From RYN-230 sp963768945 (GTDB lineage: Bacteria > Actinomycetota > Actinomycetes > Streptosporangiales > Streptosporangiaceae): a stretch of 64,000 nucleotides of DNA. Below the pieces are notes generated by a model, which did not search any database, was not told where the DNA came from, and saw nothing but the letters and a program-made list of their open reading frames with translations. Position numbers and translations under genes: made by a program. Shown here one piece after another: positions 16,979 to 26,057 of the stretch. Every line of letters starts with the position of its first letter. Position 1 is the stretch's first letter. The stretch spans positions 186,001 through 250,000 of the forward strand of contig CAVYJW010000006.1 of NCBI GenBank assembly GCA_963768945.1, given 5' to 3'.

Positions 16979-18309
16979 ACAGATCTCACCGGGTCGGCCT
17001 GCCCGCCCTCGCCGCCGTGGCCGCCCTGGCCATGGTGGTCAGCGCCTGCAGCTCCGGCGGCAGCGGATCAGGGTCGCAGAGCACCAGCGGCGCCCTGACC
17101 GCCTCCGCACCGGGCATTACCGCCACCACCATCACGATCGGCAGCCACCAGCCGCTGACCGGGGTGGCCGCGCCGGGTTACGACGAGATCGCGCCCGCGT
17201 CCAACGCCTACTTCGACTACGTCAACGCCCACGGCGGGATCTACGGGCGGAAGATCGTCTACAAGTACCTGGACGACAAGTACGACCCCACCAGCACGGT
17301 GTCCGTGGTGAAGCAGCTCGTGCTGCAGGACAACGTGTATGCCATCTTCGACGGCCTGGGCACGCCGACGCACCTGGCCGTCGCGCCGTTCCTGAACTCC
17401 GAGAAAGTGCCGGACGTGTTCGTGGCCTCCGGCTGCGAGTGCTGGAACTCACCGTCCACCTGGCCGGAGACCTTCGGCTGGCAGCTGGACTACGTACGCG
17501 AGGGCAAGATTCTCGGCACCTACATCAAGCAGCACTTCGCCGGCCAGAAGATCGGCTACTTCTACCAGGACGACGAGTTCGGCAAGGACGGCGTCAAGGG
17601 CCTGGACGACGAGATCCCGCAGGCGGACGTGGTCAGCAGGCAGAGCTACGATCCCACGAACATCAACGTCGGCCCGCAGGTGGCCGCGCTCAAGGCGTCC
17701 GGGGCCAAGGTGGTCGTCTCGTTCACCGTCCCGGCCTTCACCGCGCTGCTGCGGCTGAACAGCCTCAAGCTCGGCTTCAGCCCGACCCTGGTGGTCAGCG
17801 ACGTGGGTTCCGACCCCATCACGCTCGCTGGGCTGCTGGAGGCTTACGCCAAGCAGGGCGGGGCCACGGTGTCCGGCAACCAGCTGACCCAGGGCATCAT
17901 CACCGACGGCTACATGCCCACCCTCGGCGACACGAGTAACAGCTGGGTCGCGCTGTTCAAGAAGATCCACGACAAGTACCTGCCCAAGCTCCCCTTCGAC
18001 GGCAACGTGGCCTTCGGCGAGGCGGTCGCCTACACCTTCGTGCAGGCCATGCTCAAGGCGGGCAAGAACCCGACCCGGGCCGACCTGGTCAAGGCGATCG
18101 AGGGCGGGCTGCCGCAGGGCCCGGCGGTGGCACCCTACGCCTACTCTGCCTCCGATCACGCCGGGATGACCGGGGCGTTCATCGGAGTGATCAAGAACGG
18201 CGTCATCGTCAAGGAGGGCCCGGTGCAGGTCACGAACACGTCTGCTACCGGGGCCGTGCAGAGCTACACCGGCACGCAGCCCCCGGCACCATCCAGCGGG
18301 ATGCCCTAA
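16975..18309 (+). CDS. substrate-binding lipoprotein of the liv-type importer
   Basis: A 444-aa periplasmic-binding-protein-like lipoprotein, the extracellular receptor of the importer. The signal peptide (MNRSHRVGLPALAAVAALAMV) ends in the lipobox VSAC, so it is anchored at Cys about 25, followed by a Ser/Gly linker. The type I fold begins ITIGSHQPLTGVAAPG and continues with VKQLVLQDNVYAIFDGLGTP and YFYQDDEFGKDGVKGL. The family includes LivK, amide- and aromatic-binding proteins; the ligand is not readable here. It carries a CECW stretch with two nearby Cys, unusual in this family. Last structural gene before tetR. Confidence 0.87.
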   Translation: MNRSHRVGLPALAAVAALAMVVSACSSGGSGSGSQSTSGALTASAPGITATTITIGSHQPLTGVAAPGYDEIAPASNAYFDYVNAHGGIYGRKIVYKYLDDKYDPTSTVSVVKQLVLQDNVYAIFDGLGTPTHLAVAPFLNSEKVPDVFVASGCECWNSPSTWPETFGWQLDYVREGKILGTYIKQHFAGQKIGYFYQDDEFGKDGVKGLDDEIPQADVVSRQSYDPTNINVGPQVAALKASGAKVVVSFTVPAFTALLRLNSLKLGFSPTLVVSDVGSDPITLAGLLEAYAKQGGATVSGNQLTQGIITDGYMPTLGDTSNSWVALFKKIHDKYLPKLPFDGNVAFGEAVAYTFVQAMLKAGKNPTRADLVKAIEGGLPQGPAVAPYAYSASDHAGMTGAFIGVIKNGVIVKEGPVQVTNTSATGAVQSYTGTQPPAPSSGMP

Positions 18310-18372
18310 CATACGCTCGGGCTCCCGGCAGGCAAGGGTCCTGGTCATGGGTCCCGGACGGGGGTAGGAGGC

Positions 18373-18993
18373 GTGGGCGTCGCGACGAGCGGGCGGCTGC
18401 CCGACGACCGCGGGCAGCCGCCGGCACAGCGGCTGCTCGCGGCCGCGGAGCGGCTCTTCGGGGAGCGCAGTTACCAGCGCACCACGGTGGCCGACATCTG
18501 CGCGGGCGCGGGCATGGCGACCGGCAGCTTCTACGCGCACTTCGGCTCGAAGGCGGAGATCTTCGCCGCCGTGGTCCGGCAGCTCAACGCGGACCTCCGG
18601 ACGGCGATGAAGCAGGCCATCGAGCAGGCCGGCCCCGGGCAGCGGGAGATCGAGCGGGCCTCGTTCCGTGCCTTCTTCGACATGCTGTCCGAGCGCCCGT
18701 GGATGGACCGCATCGTGCGGGAGTCGGAGTTCGTGGCGCCGGGCCTGTTCCGGGAGTACTACGAGCACCTGGTCCGCGGCTATGCCCGCGGGGTACGCCA
18801 GGCGCAGCTCAGCGGCGAGGTGGACGCGCGCTACGACCCCGAGGTCATCGCGTTCATGTACACCGGGATCGGCAACTTCGTGGGGATGCGCTGGGCGGAC
18901 TGGACGGCCGGCGGGCAGGTACCCGACGACGTCCTGGACGATCTCCTGGAGGTGCTGCGCCGGGGCCTGCCGCCCGTCCGGCCCCCGCGCTAG
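18373..18993 (+). CDS. TetR family transcriptional regulator
   Basis: A 206-aa repressor-type protein. Residues about 15-62 are the TetR HTH (AAERLFGERSYQRTTVADIC, then MATGSFYAHFGSKAEIF); the rest is a helical ligand domain with a typical FRAFFDMLSERPWMDRIVRE stretch. GTG 18373 follows a GTAGGAGG ribosome binding site. It lies 63 bp after the binding-protein gene on the same strand and probably controls the importer through the repeats at 13394-13462 (inference). Its TAG stop overlaps the stop of the convergent permease gene in the palindrome CTAG. Confidence 0.87.
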   Translation: MGVATSGRLPDDRGQPPAQRLLAAAERLFGERSYQRTTVADICAGAGMATGSFYAHFGSKAEIFAAVVRQLNADLRTAMKQAIEQAGPGQREIERASFRAFFDMLSERPWMDRIVRESEFVAPGLFREYYEHLVRGYARGVRQAQLSGEVDARYDPEVIAFMYTGIGNFVGMRWADWTAGGQVPDDVLDDLLEVLRRGLPPVRPPR

Positions 18994-20192
18994 CCACCAT
19001 GGCCGGCGTGGGGGCCAAGGCCGGCGTGGGCGCCGTGCTGGTCCCGGGCCTCCTCCGGGCTGCCGCCCATCATCCTCAGCATGGTGCCGCCCCCGGACCG
19101 GAAGAAGCGCAGCACCAGCGCCGCGGCCATGATGATGAACACGATGTTCAGGTACGTGGTGTAGTTCCACACGATGCCGGTCTCCCCGACCTTCGCCGTG
19201 CGGTCCGCCGGGACCAGGCCCAGCCCGCTGAAGACGAACTCGACGATGTAGCCGGCCAGAACCATGGTGGCGTAGAACACGCCGGTCAGCACGAGCATCA
19301 TCCGGGTGCCGTAGTACTTCCGGTAGATGAGCAGGATCGGGATGATGATCAGGTCGGCGAAGATGAACGCGATTACGCCCCCGAAGCTGATCCCGCCGTT
19401 CCACAGCACCGCGGCCAGGGGCACGTTGCCGATCGAGCAGACGAAGCTGAGCAGCGAGATTACCGGGCCGATGAGCGGCCCCCAGATCCGGGCGGCGAGT
19501 GGATGGCCGGCCAGGAACAGGTGCCGCCAGAAGCTGTCCGGGACCCAGGCGCCGACCGCCCCGGCGATCAGCAGCCCGACCACCACGTCGCGCAGGACCG
19601 CGGCCCACTCCATGACGAAGATGTTGCTGACCGAGGTGTAGCCCTCCCGGCTGAACAGGCGCCGCCAGAAGCTGCCGGTGGCGGTGATGCTCATGTCCAT
19701 GGCCGCGTGGCCCTCCATGGATCCGGCCAGTCCCCGGCCGGCCTGCCGCCGCGCCTCGTCGATCAGCTGCTGCCGGACGACGAGGCGGAAAGCCACCGCG
19801 AGCAGCACGATCATGATGGGGCCGCCGACGAACTCGGCCAGGGTGAACTGCCACGAGATCAGCAGGGCCAGGATGATCCCAAGCTCGATGACCAGGTTCG
19901 TGCTGGCGATCTCGAACACCATGGCCGCGGTGAAGCTGGCGCCCTTGCGCAGCAGCGACCGGGCCAGGGCCACGGCCGCGTAGGAGCAGGACGAGGAGGC
20001 CGCGCCCAGCGCCGTGGCCCGGGCCAGCGTGACCGGCCGGTCATCCCCGAGCAGCCGGACCACGGCGGACCGGCGCACCACCGCCTGGACCACGGCGGAC
20101 AGCGCGAATCCCAGCAGCAGCGACCAGGTGATCTGCCAGGTCATCGACCCGGCCACGGCCAGCGCGTGGCCGATCGCGTCAAGCGCGCGCAT
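18990..20192 (-). CDS. YraQ/ArsP-family permease
   Basis: A 400-aa polytopic membrane protein with about ten segments in two halves, DUF318/ArsP-like. Visible motifs are ALGAASSSCSYAAVALARSL (near residue 62), FEIASTNLVIELG and, in the second half, SFVCSIGNVPLAAVLWNGG; the paired small-residue/Cys/Ser stretches are the family hallmark. Some relatives export methylarsenicals, others have unknown metal or thiol cargo. The C-terminal tail is His-rich (HGAHAGLGPHAGHGG), suggesting metal contact. It overlaps the arsR-type gene by 14 bp in one operon, so metal- or redox-responsive control is likely. Confidence 0.82.
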   Translation of the reverse strand: MRALDAIGHALAVAGSMTWQITWSLLLGFALSAVVQAVVRRSAVVRLLGDDRPVTLARATALGAASSSCSYAAVALARSLLRKGASFTAAMVFEIASTNLVIELGIILALLISWQFTLAEFVGGPIMIVLLAVAFRLVVRQQLIDEARRQAGRGLAGSMEGHAAMDMSITATGSFWRRLFSREGYTSVSNIFVMEWAAVLRDVVVGLLIAGAVGAWVPDSFWRHLFLAGHPLAARIWGPLIGPVISLLSFVCSIGNVPLAAVLWNGGISFGGVIAFIFADLIIIPILLIYRKYYGTRMMLVLTGVFYATMVLAGYIVEFVFSGLGLVPADRTAKVGETGIVWNYTTYLNIVFIIMAAALVLRFFRSGGGTMLRMMGGSPEEARDQHGAHAGLGPHAGHGG

Positions 20193-20562
20193 CGTCGGCC
20201 CCCGGCGCGGCGATGGTCAGCAGCTGGCGCAGGCAGTGCTCCAGCAGCGGATGCGGGAAGCCGTCGCTCAGCCGGTAGTAGACGACCCGGCCGTCCTTGC
20301 GGAAGCTGACCAGCCCGGCCATGCGCAGCATCTTCACCGCGTAGGACACCTGGTCCTCGGTCACCTCGAGCACCAGGGCCAGGTCCCCGACGCACAGTTC
20401 ACCGGCGGCGACCAGGGCGAACAGGATCCGCGACCGCACTGGGTCGGCCAGCAGCCCGAGCAGTCCGGCCAGCCGCCCGGCGTCGTCCACCGACAGGGCG
20501 CCACCCCGGGCCGCAGCCACGCCCGGCGCACTCACCGGATGATCATGATCTCGCGGCGGCAT
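20179..20562 (-). CDS. ArsR family metalloregulator-type repressor
   Basis: A 127-aa winged-helix protein. Core: LLADPVRSRILFALVAAGELCVGDL, then LEVTEDQVSYAVKMLRMAGLVSFRKDGRVVYYRL, the classical ArsR/SmtB recognition helix and wing. The Cys in ELCVGDL fits the ArsR metal-site ELCVCDL motif but only one Cys is kept. ATG 20562 follows GGAGGTGAGGAC, an excellent ribosome binding site; the frame is open upstream to 20613, but that would run through the operator. Ends with acidic/alanine residues. It is translated ahead of, and overlaps, the permease gene it presumably regulates. Confidence 0.87.
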   Translation of the reverse strand: MPPRDHDHPVSAPGVAAARGGALSVDDAGRLAGLLGLLADPVRSRILFALVAAGELCVGDLALVLEVTEDQVSYAVKMLRMAGLVSFRKDGRVVYYRLSDGFPHPLLEHCLRQLLTIAAPGADDARA

Positions 20563-20572
20563 GTCCTCACCT

Positions 20573-20604
20573 CCGTACGTCCGTATAATCACACGGATGT
20601 ACGG
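20573..20604. promoter_or_regulatory. 12-8-12 inverted repeat, probable ArsR operator
   Basis: CCGTACGTCCGT - ATAATCAC - ACGGATGTACGG is an inverted repeat with 11 of 12 pairs matching, lying 11 bp upstream of the arsR-type start and spanning the only AT-rich promoter-like sequence. Its length and centre fit an ArsR/SmtB dimer site. On the minus strand TTATAC in the spacer could be the -10. Confidence 0.7.
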
Positions 20605-20664
20605 ATGCGTCAAACGCGTCGGCGGCGGCCCGGTCCCGGCGACGCGCCGGGCAGCGGAACTGCG

Positions 20665-22173
20665 TCACCCTCCGGGCGGGGTACCGGGATTCGGGTTCGC
20701 GGCGGGCAGGCCGGAGCAGATGTTTGCCGCGGCGTTGCGGGTCTGCACGGTGGTCTGGCTGGCTGGGCTGACGCCGGCCCCGCCGCCGGCCGCAGCCTTG
20801 CCCTTCCCGCTGGCCTGGTCCGGCGAGGCGGGCGGGTTCACGCCCGCGAAGTCGCCGCCAAGGATCAGCGTGACCGGGCCTGGCTGTCCAGCCTGGGGGG
20901 CCGGCTCGGTGAGCAGGTTCTGGGCGGCGGGGGTGGCCTTGAGCGCGGTGGTCAGCGTGTAGGCGCTGTCGGCCTGAGCGGTGCCCGAGTAGGTCACGGT
21001 GGTGACGCTGGTCGCCGCCGCGTCCCCGGTGCCGATCACGTCGAAGCCGAGCCGGGTGAGGCGCCGGGCGGTCCGGGCGGCCAGGCCCGGGATGGCGGTG
21101 CCGTTGAGCACGCGCACCTGGACCCTGCCGTCGGGCAGCGTGGGCAGCCCGTGATGCCAGGTCTGGCCGTCGAGGATCATCTGGAAGATGACGTCGTCGG
21201 CGGGCTCCTCGGGCAGCAGCCGGTTGACGTTGGCCGGGTCGGTGAGCGTCGGCATGGTCAGCAGGGTCACGTTCCTCGCCTGCATCCCGGCGAGGCTCCT
21301 GGCCAGGCCCAGCAGCTTGCTGACCGAATCGAGTCCCTGGTCCACGGTCAGCGCCCGGGTGGCCACATCCGCGATCTTGAGCAGCTGCACCGAGTTGCTC
21401 AGGATGCCCTGGCTGTCGACCTTCTGGATGACCGAGGACATGAACGCCTGCTGCAGCTCGATCCGGGGCAGGTCACCGCCGACGTCGCCCTCGGCCTGGA
21501 CGCCGTGGCGGGTGCGCACGTAGGCGAGCGCCTGGTTGTAGGTGAGCAGGTGCTTCCCGCCGGTGAGATTCAGCCCGCTGTAAGGGTCGTGGTACCCGCT
21601 GCGCGGGACGCAGACCTCCACACCGCCGATCGTGTCCACCATCGCGCGGAAGGAGTTGAAATTGAACATGACGAAATGGTCGAGCGTGATGCCGGTCAGG
21701 TCCTTGACCGTGCTGACCGCGCAGGACGGACCGCCGATGTTCATCGCCCCGTCGATGATCGCGGACTGGTAGGGCCCGAGGATGCCGCCGCCGACGCTGC
21801 GCCGGGCCTTGCACCCGGGCTCGTAGACCATGGTGTCCCGCGGGATGGACAGCACGGTGGCGTGGGTATGCGTCGGGTCCAGGTGGACCAGCAGGAGGTT
21901 GTCGGAGTTACTGGTGTTCAGGGCAGGATTGCTGCCCAGGTCGCCGGCCCGCTGGCCTTCTCTCGTCTGCGACCCGAGCACCAGGATGTTCTGCACGCCA
22001 TACACGGAGCGGTGACTCAGCCCGCTGACCTTGACCACGCTGACGTTCCCGTCCAGCCTCCGGTAGATCGCGTAGGCGCTCAGGCTGGCCACGACCACCG
22101 CCACGGCCGCGACGGTGCTGGCGATGTAACCGGCCTTGGCCAGGCGGCTCAGGGGCCGGCCCGTGCCTTGCAT
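20665..22173 (-). CDS. LytR-CpsA-Psr (LCP) family protein with LytR_C domain
   Basis: A 502-aa membrane-anchored transferase. LCP enzymes move wall polymers or glycans from a lipid carrier to peptidoglycan outside the membrane. A single TM lies at about residues 12-36 (GYIASTVAAVAVVVASL). The LCP domain (about 60-290) has NILVLGSQTR, the Asp/Arg-rich SDNLLLVHLDP, LSIPRDTMV and DHFVMFNFNSFRAMVDTIGGV with the lipid-phosphate Arg residues. A C-terminal LytR_C domain (about 340-430, VQVRVLNGTAIPGLAARTARRL) is followed by a low-complexity Ala/Gly tail. ATG 22173 is preferred to the ORF start at 22269, since the extra part is Cys-rich and non-conserved. Confidence 0.87.
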   Translation of the reverse strand: MQGTGRPLSRLAKAGYIASTVAAVAVVVASLSAYAIYRRLDGNVSVVKVSGLSHRSVYGVQNILVLGSQTREGQRAGDLGSNPALNTSNSDNLLLVHLDPTHTHATVLSIPRDTMVYEPGCKARRSVGGGILGPYQSAIIDGAMNIGGPSCAVSTVKDLTGITLDHFVMFNFNSFRAMVDTIGGVEVCVPRSGYHDPYSGLNLTGGKHLLTYNQALAYVRTRHGVQAEGDVGGDLPRIELQQAFMSSVIQKVDSQGILSNSVQLLKIADVATRALTVDQGLDSVSKLLGLARSLAGMQARNVTLLTMPTLTDPANVNRLLPEEPADDVIFQMILDGQTWHHGLPTLPDGRVQVRVLNGTAIPGLAARTARRLTRLGFDVIGTGDAAATSVTTVTYSGTAQADSAYTLTTALKATPAAQNLLTEPAPQAGQPGPVTLILGGDFAGVNPPASPDQASGKGKAAAGGGAGVSPASQTTVQTRNAAANICSGLPAANPNPGTPPGG

Positions 22174-22333
22174 GGTGACTCCCGTCTTGCAGCCTTCCCG
22201 GCAGACCCCGGGGCAGCATGGCCAGCGGTCGCCAGGGAGCATACCGGCGAGACCCCCCGGACGGCTCATATCAGGCAGGCGTTGACCATCTCATGGTCTG
22301 GGCGAGAATCAGACGGGGTACCCGGGCGGGGAA

Positions 22334-22413
22334 GGCAGGAGAGGCACCAGGCAGAGAGGCAGGAGAGGCACCAGGCAGGGAGGCAGGAGAGGCACCAGGC
22401 GGGGAGGCAGGAG
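22334..22413. repeat. 24-bp tandem repeat, 3.3 copies
   Basis: The unit GGCAGGAGAGGCACCAGGC plus five bases (AGAGA, AGGGA or GGGGA) occurs at 22334, 22358 and 22382, with a partial fourth copy. The array lies between the LCP gene start and the end of the secreted hypothetical gene on the minus strand, and could affect transcription between them. Confidence 0.85.
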
Positions 22414-22424
22414 TGCCGGGTCGG

Positions 22425-22940
22425 TCAGCCGGGGCCGCCGATCCACAGCGGGATCGTCGCGCCGCGGTAGGTGCCCCAGCGGAACCCGTAGTCACGGGCG
22501 CTGGTGTGGAAGTAGCGCAGCCTCATCCGGGAGAAATAACTCACTTCCCCGTGCGCCGCGACCCGCGACAGGCTCACCTCGGCGGGGTACCTGGTGTAAT
22601 GGCCGGCCGCGCAGTTCGGGATGCAGTTATCCACCCACATCGTGCCCCGGCTGAACGCCGAGCTGGCCGTCCACTGCGACCAGTGCTGGATCCGCACGAA
22701 CGTGTCCGGGCCCCCCACATAGATGGCGGACAGCCGGGCTGTCCCCTGGCTCCAGCCGTCCTGCCCGTTGTAGGCCACCGGGAGCCGGAGCCGGTCCGCG
22801 ACCGCGACCGGGTTCCGGGTGTCCCGCGCGTTCCGCGTGGTGAGCGCGGCGGCGGCCCCCGCCGCCAGGAACGCGAGCACGACCGCCGCGAGCGCCGCGA
22901 TGCCGACCTTCTTCACAAGCAACGTCCCCCCGTGCTTCAA
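22425..22940 (-). CDS. secreted or membrane-anchored hypothetical protein
   Basis: A 171-aa protein of unknown function. After KK there is a strongly hydrophobic segment (VGIAALAAVVLAFLAAGAAAAL, residues about 11-32), which acts as signal peptide or N-terminal anchor. The exported part is rich in Tyr, Trp and Arg, with two close Cys (DNCIPNC) that could form a disulfide. No known domain was recognised. The start could be ATG 22940 or GTG 22916 (VKKVGIA). It precedes the LCP gene on the same strand with the 24-bp repeat between, so a cell-envelope role is possible but unproven. Confidence 0.6.
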   Translation of the reverse strand: MKHGGTLLVKKVGIAALAAVVLAFLAAGAAAALTTRNARDTRNPVAVADRLRLPVAYNGQDGWSQGTARLSAIYVGGPDTFVRIQHWSQWTASSAFSRGTMWVDNCIPNCAAGHYTRYPAEVSLSRVAAHGEVSYFSRMRLRYFHTSARDYGFRWGTYRGATIPLWIGGPG

Positions 22941-22988
22941 ACCCGTGCTTCAAACCCGTGCTTCAAACCCGTGCTTCAAACCCGTGCT
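22931..22988. repeat. 13-bp tandem repeat, about 4.4 copies
   Basis: The unit CGTGCTTCAAACC is repeated four times exactly, with a partial fifth copy. It overlaps the first 10 bp of the secreted hypothetical gene as annotated from ATG 22940 and fills its upstream region, so it may change promoter spacing or the choice of start. Confidence 0.9.
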
Positions 22989-23072
22989 GTGCTGGCCCCG
23001 TGACGGTACCGGCCCCCGCCGATCCGGACCAGCATAATGCCGGCCGCCATAATGCCTGGCCTCAAGCCTGGG

Positions 23073-26057
23073 TCAGGCGATGACCCGGGCCGTGGACGAA
23101 CCGTCGGCTAGGCGGCGGACCTCGAGCCGCTCCGCGACCCGGTCCTTCAGGTCGGGCACGTGGCTCACGATGCCCACCACCCGCCCGCGGTCACGCAGTT
23201 CGTCGATGACCGCCATCACCTGGTCCAGGGTCTCCGCGTCGAGGCTCCCGAAGCCCTCGTCGATGAACAGCGTATCGAGGTCCACCCCGCCCGCCTCGGC
23301 CTTGACCACGTCGGCCAGGCCGAGGGCCAGCGCCAGCGAGGTGTAGAAGGTCTCGCCGCCGGACAGGGACCGCGGGCTGCGTTCCGCGCCGGTGTGCCGG
23401 TCGGTCACGACGAGGGTGAGCCCGGTCCGTTCCCGCCGCGCCCCGCTCTCGTCGGTGCGCCGCAGCTCGTACCGGCCCGCCGACATGGCCCCCAGCCGGA
23501 CGTTGGCCGCCGCCACGACCTGCCCGAACCATTGCCGCAGCACGTAGGTGGTCAGCGCCATCCGGCGGTGCCCGTCCATCCCCTTGGCCAGGCCAGCCAG
23601 CCGGATCACCGCCGACGTGTCCTCCTGCAGCTGGGCGAAGGCCTCCTGGGCGTACTGCACCTCGGCGAGGCGCTGGTCCAGCCGCCCAACCCGGGCCTGC
23701 GCCGCGTCGCGGGCGGCGCGGACCTCCTGCTCGGCTTCCCGGGCGCGGGCCAGGGCGGCGGCCGCGGTCAGCGCTGCCGTGTGCACCGCGCCAGCCTGCC
23801 CCGGATCCAGGCCGGCCAGGTCGTCCGCGGCCGCGGCGGCCCGGAGCGCGGCCAGGTCAGCGGCCCAGCCGGTGACCTGGTCGTCGAGGGACGCCTGGTC
23901 CCCCGGGCTGAGCAGCGCCGCGCTGGCCAGGTCGGCCGCGGCGAAACCACGGGCTGCCGCCTCACCCTCGGCGCGCTCAGCCGCCCGCCGCTCGTCGGCC
24001 AGCGCGGCCGTTAGCTGGTCCAGCGCCGCGGCCAGGAACCGGTTCGTGTCCGCGGCCCGGCGCAGGGCCAGCTGCCGCTGCGCCACGGACGGGTGTCCCT
24101 GGGCGGCCCCGGCCAGCTCGCGCTGCAGGTGGCTCAGCTCGGCCTCGGCCGCGGCGGCCTGGGCCTGGGCTGCAGCCAGCGCGGCGGCCGCGTCCTGGAG
24201 TTCCTCGGCGAGCCGCTGCTGCTGCGCGCGGTGGCCGGCGAGTCCGGCCTCGAGGCCGCCGGCGTCGGCCGTGGCCCGCTCCGCCCCGGTCACCAGGTCC
24301 TCCACGGCGGCGGCCTCGGCGGCCAGGCTATCCACGGTGCCGCCGTCCGCCACCGCGGCGCTGGCCGCCACGGCGGCGGTCATCTCGTCGCGTTCGCGGG
24401 TCAGCTGGGCGCGCGCCACCTCCGCCTCGTCCCGCCGCGCCGCGGCCGCCGCGAGGTCCTGGTCGGACACGAGACCGCCGGCGGCCCGGGCCGGGGCGGG
24501 GTGGGTGGTGGAGCCGCAGACCGGGCACGCGGCCCCGCCGGCGAGCTGCGCGGCCAGTTCCGCGGCCATGCCGTCCAGCCGGGCCGCCATCAGCCGCAGG
24601 TGAGCTTCGGTCAGCGCCTGGTGGCTGTCCACGGCGTTGGTCAGGGCGGCGTTCTTGGCTGCGAGCAACGGTTCCAGGTGGGCCAGGTGAGCGGCGGCGG
24701 CGGCACGCCGTACCAGCGCGGCCTGCTGCTCGCGGGCGGCTCCCAGGCCGGCGGCCAGGAGCCGGGCCGCGGCCAGCTGCCCCACTGCCGCCTCGATCTG
24801 GCCGGGCAGGCCGGCGCGGGCCGCCTCCAGATCGCGGAGCCGGCCGGAGGCGGTCGCGACCGCCTGCTGCACCGCCCGCAGCGCGGTGACCCGGCTGGGC
24901 AGGGCCGCTTCGGCGTCCGCGAGATGCTGCAGCGACGCGGCGTCCTTCTCGGCTGCCTCGGCGCGCACGAAGGCCTGGGGGCCGCCGTCGCCTGCGAGCA
25001 TGTGCTCATCGGGATCCGGGACCAGCCGGAGCAGGCCCTCGCGGGCCTCGCGGACCGCCTGCTGGGCCTCGTGCCACGCAGTGAGCAGGGGCCGCACCGG
25101 TTCCGCGTGCCGGGCCGCGGCCAGCCGCGCGGCCCGCTGGTCGTGCCCGGGCCTGGAGGCCTCGTGCCCGTGCAGCCGTCGCAGGGCCTCGGTCAGCCGG
25201 GTCATCAGGCGAGCCTGCTGCTGCTCCCGCTCGCAGGCGGCCAGCCGGGCGGCGGTCTCGGCCGCGGCCACCTCCAGTCCCTCCGCGCTGACTGCTGCGC
25301 GCTGCGCGAGGTCCGCACCGGTCTGCTTCAGGCGGGTGGCCCGCTCGGGGGCGGGCAGCTCCAGCAGCTCGGCGCGGGCACCGGCGTCCAGGCCCGCGGC
25401 CTCGGCCGCGGCGGAGGTGGCCGCGTCGATCGCAGCCTCAGCGTCCTGACGCTGCCGGACCGCGGCCGCGCGGCGCCGGTCCAGTTCGGCCGTGATCCGG
25501 TCGTAGAGCTGGGTCCCGAACAGCTTGCTGAGCAGCACCCGCCGGTCGTCGTCCGCGGCCTGCAGGAACTTCGCGAACTGTCCCTGGGGCAGCAGCATGA
25601 CCTGGGTGAACTGTGCCCGGTTGAGCCCGATGAGCTCGGTGATGAGCTCCCCGGCCTCGGCCTTGTTGGCGGACAGGCTGACCCACGAGCCGGCCTCCTG
25701 GCGCTGCAGGTGCACGTGCGCGGGTTCGGTGGTGAACCCGTCGCCGCGCCGCTTGGGCCGCCGGTGCTCAGGAACCCGGGTCACCCGGTGCCGGACGCCG
25801 CGGACCGAGAACTCCAGGCTGACCGAGGGCTCCGCGTCGGGCGCGGCGAAGTGCGAGCGCAGCCGGTCCTCGGCGGACTCATCGCCGGCCAGGCCGCCGT
25901 ACAGGGCGAACGTGATGGCGTCCAGGATGGTCGTCTTGCCCGACCCGGTCGGCCCCTCCAGCAGGAACAGGCCGCTGCTGGACAGCCGGCCGAAGTCGAT
26001 CCGCTGCGCACGGGCGTACGGCCCGAACGCAGTCAGCTCCAGGCTGTGCAGCCGCAT
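23073..26057 (-). CDS. sbcC: exonuclease SbcC, SMC-like ATPase subunit
   Basis: A 994-aa SMC/Rad50-type ATPase that works with SbcD to cut hairpins and process DNA double-strand ends. Walker A GPTGSGKTT is at residues 35-43, the zinc-hook CPVC motif at about 510 in the middle of two long Ala/Arg/Glu-rich coiled coils, the signature SLSGGETFYTSLALALGL near 895, and Walker B LFIDEGFGSLD near 930. Length is normal for actinobacterial SbcC. ATG 26057 overlaps the sbcD stop by one base (TGATG), so the pair is coupled. Confidence 0.93.
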   Translation of the reverse strand: MRLHSLELTAFGPYARAQRIDFGRLSSSGLFLLEGPTGSGKTTILDAITFALYGGLAGDESAEDRLRSHFAAPDAEPSVSLEFSVRGVRHRVTRVPEHRRPKRRGDGFTTEPAHVHLQRQEAGSWVSLSANKAEAGELITELIGLNRAQFTQVMLLPQGQFAKFLQAADDDRRVLLSKLFGTQLYDRITAELDRRRAAAVRQRQDAEAAIDAATSAAAEAAGLDAGARAELLELPAPERATRLKQTGADLAQRAAVSAEGLEVAAAETAARLAACEREQQQARLMTRLTEALRRLHGHEASRPGHDQRAARLAAARHAEPVRPLLTAWHEAQQAVREAREGLLRLVPDPDEHMLAGDGGPQAFVRAEAAEKDAASLQHLADAEAALPSRVTALRAVQQAVATASGRLRDLEAARAGLPGQIEAAVGQLAAARLLAAGLGAAREQQAALVRRAAAAAHLAHLEPLLAAKNAALTNAVDSHQALTEAHLRLMAARLDGMAAELAAQLAGGAACPVCGSTTHPAPARAAGGLVSDQDLAAAAARRDEAEVARAQLTRERDEMTAAVAASAAVADGGTVDSLAAEAAAVEDLVTGAERATADAGGLEAGLAGHRAQQQRLAEELQDAAAALAAAQAQAAAAEAELSHLQRELAGAAQGHPSVAQRQLALRRAADTNRFLAAALDQLTAALADERRAAERAEGEAAARGFAAADLASAALLSPGDQASLDDQVTGWAADLAALRAAAAADDLAGLDPGQAGAVHTAALTAAAALARAREAEQEVRAARDAAQARVGRLDQRLAEVQYAQEAFAQLQEDTSAVIRLAGLAKGMDGHRRMALTTYVLRQWFGQVVAAANVRLGAMSAGRYELRRTDESGARRERTGLTLVVTDRHTGAERSPRSLSGGETFYTSLALALGLADVVKAEAGGVDLDTLFIDEGFGSLDAETLDQVMAVIDELRDRGRVVGIVSHVPDLKDRVAERLEVRRLADGSSTARVIA

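Noticed and set aside
17449..19854. 801-codon minus-strand frame across the binding protein, TetR and permease genes
   Set aside because: Crosses three well-supported genes, and its protein resembles nothing.
20597..20962. plus-strand transcript from the TATAAT in the ArsR operator
   Set aside because: TATAAT on the plus strand is part of the palindrome, and the region to its right is the end of the LCP gene on the other strand; no gene there would use it.
22334..22413. 24-bp repeats considered as a CRISPR array
   Set aside because: Pure tandem array without spacers.
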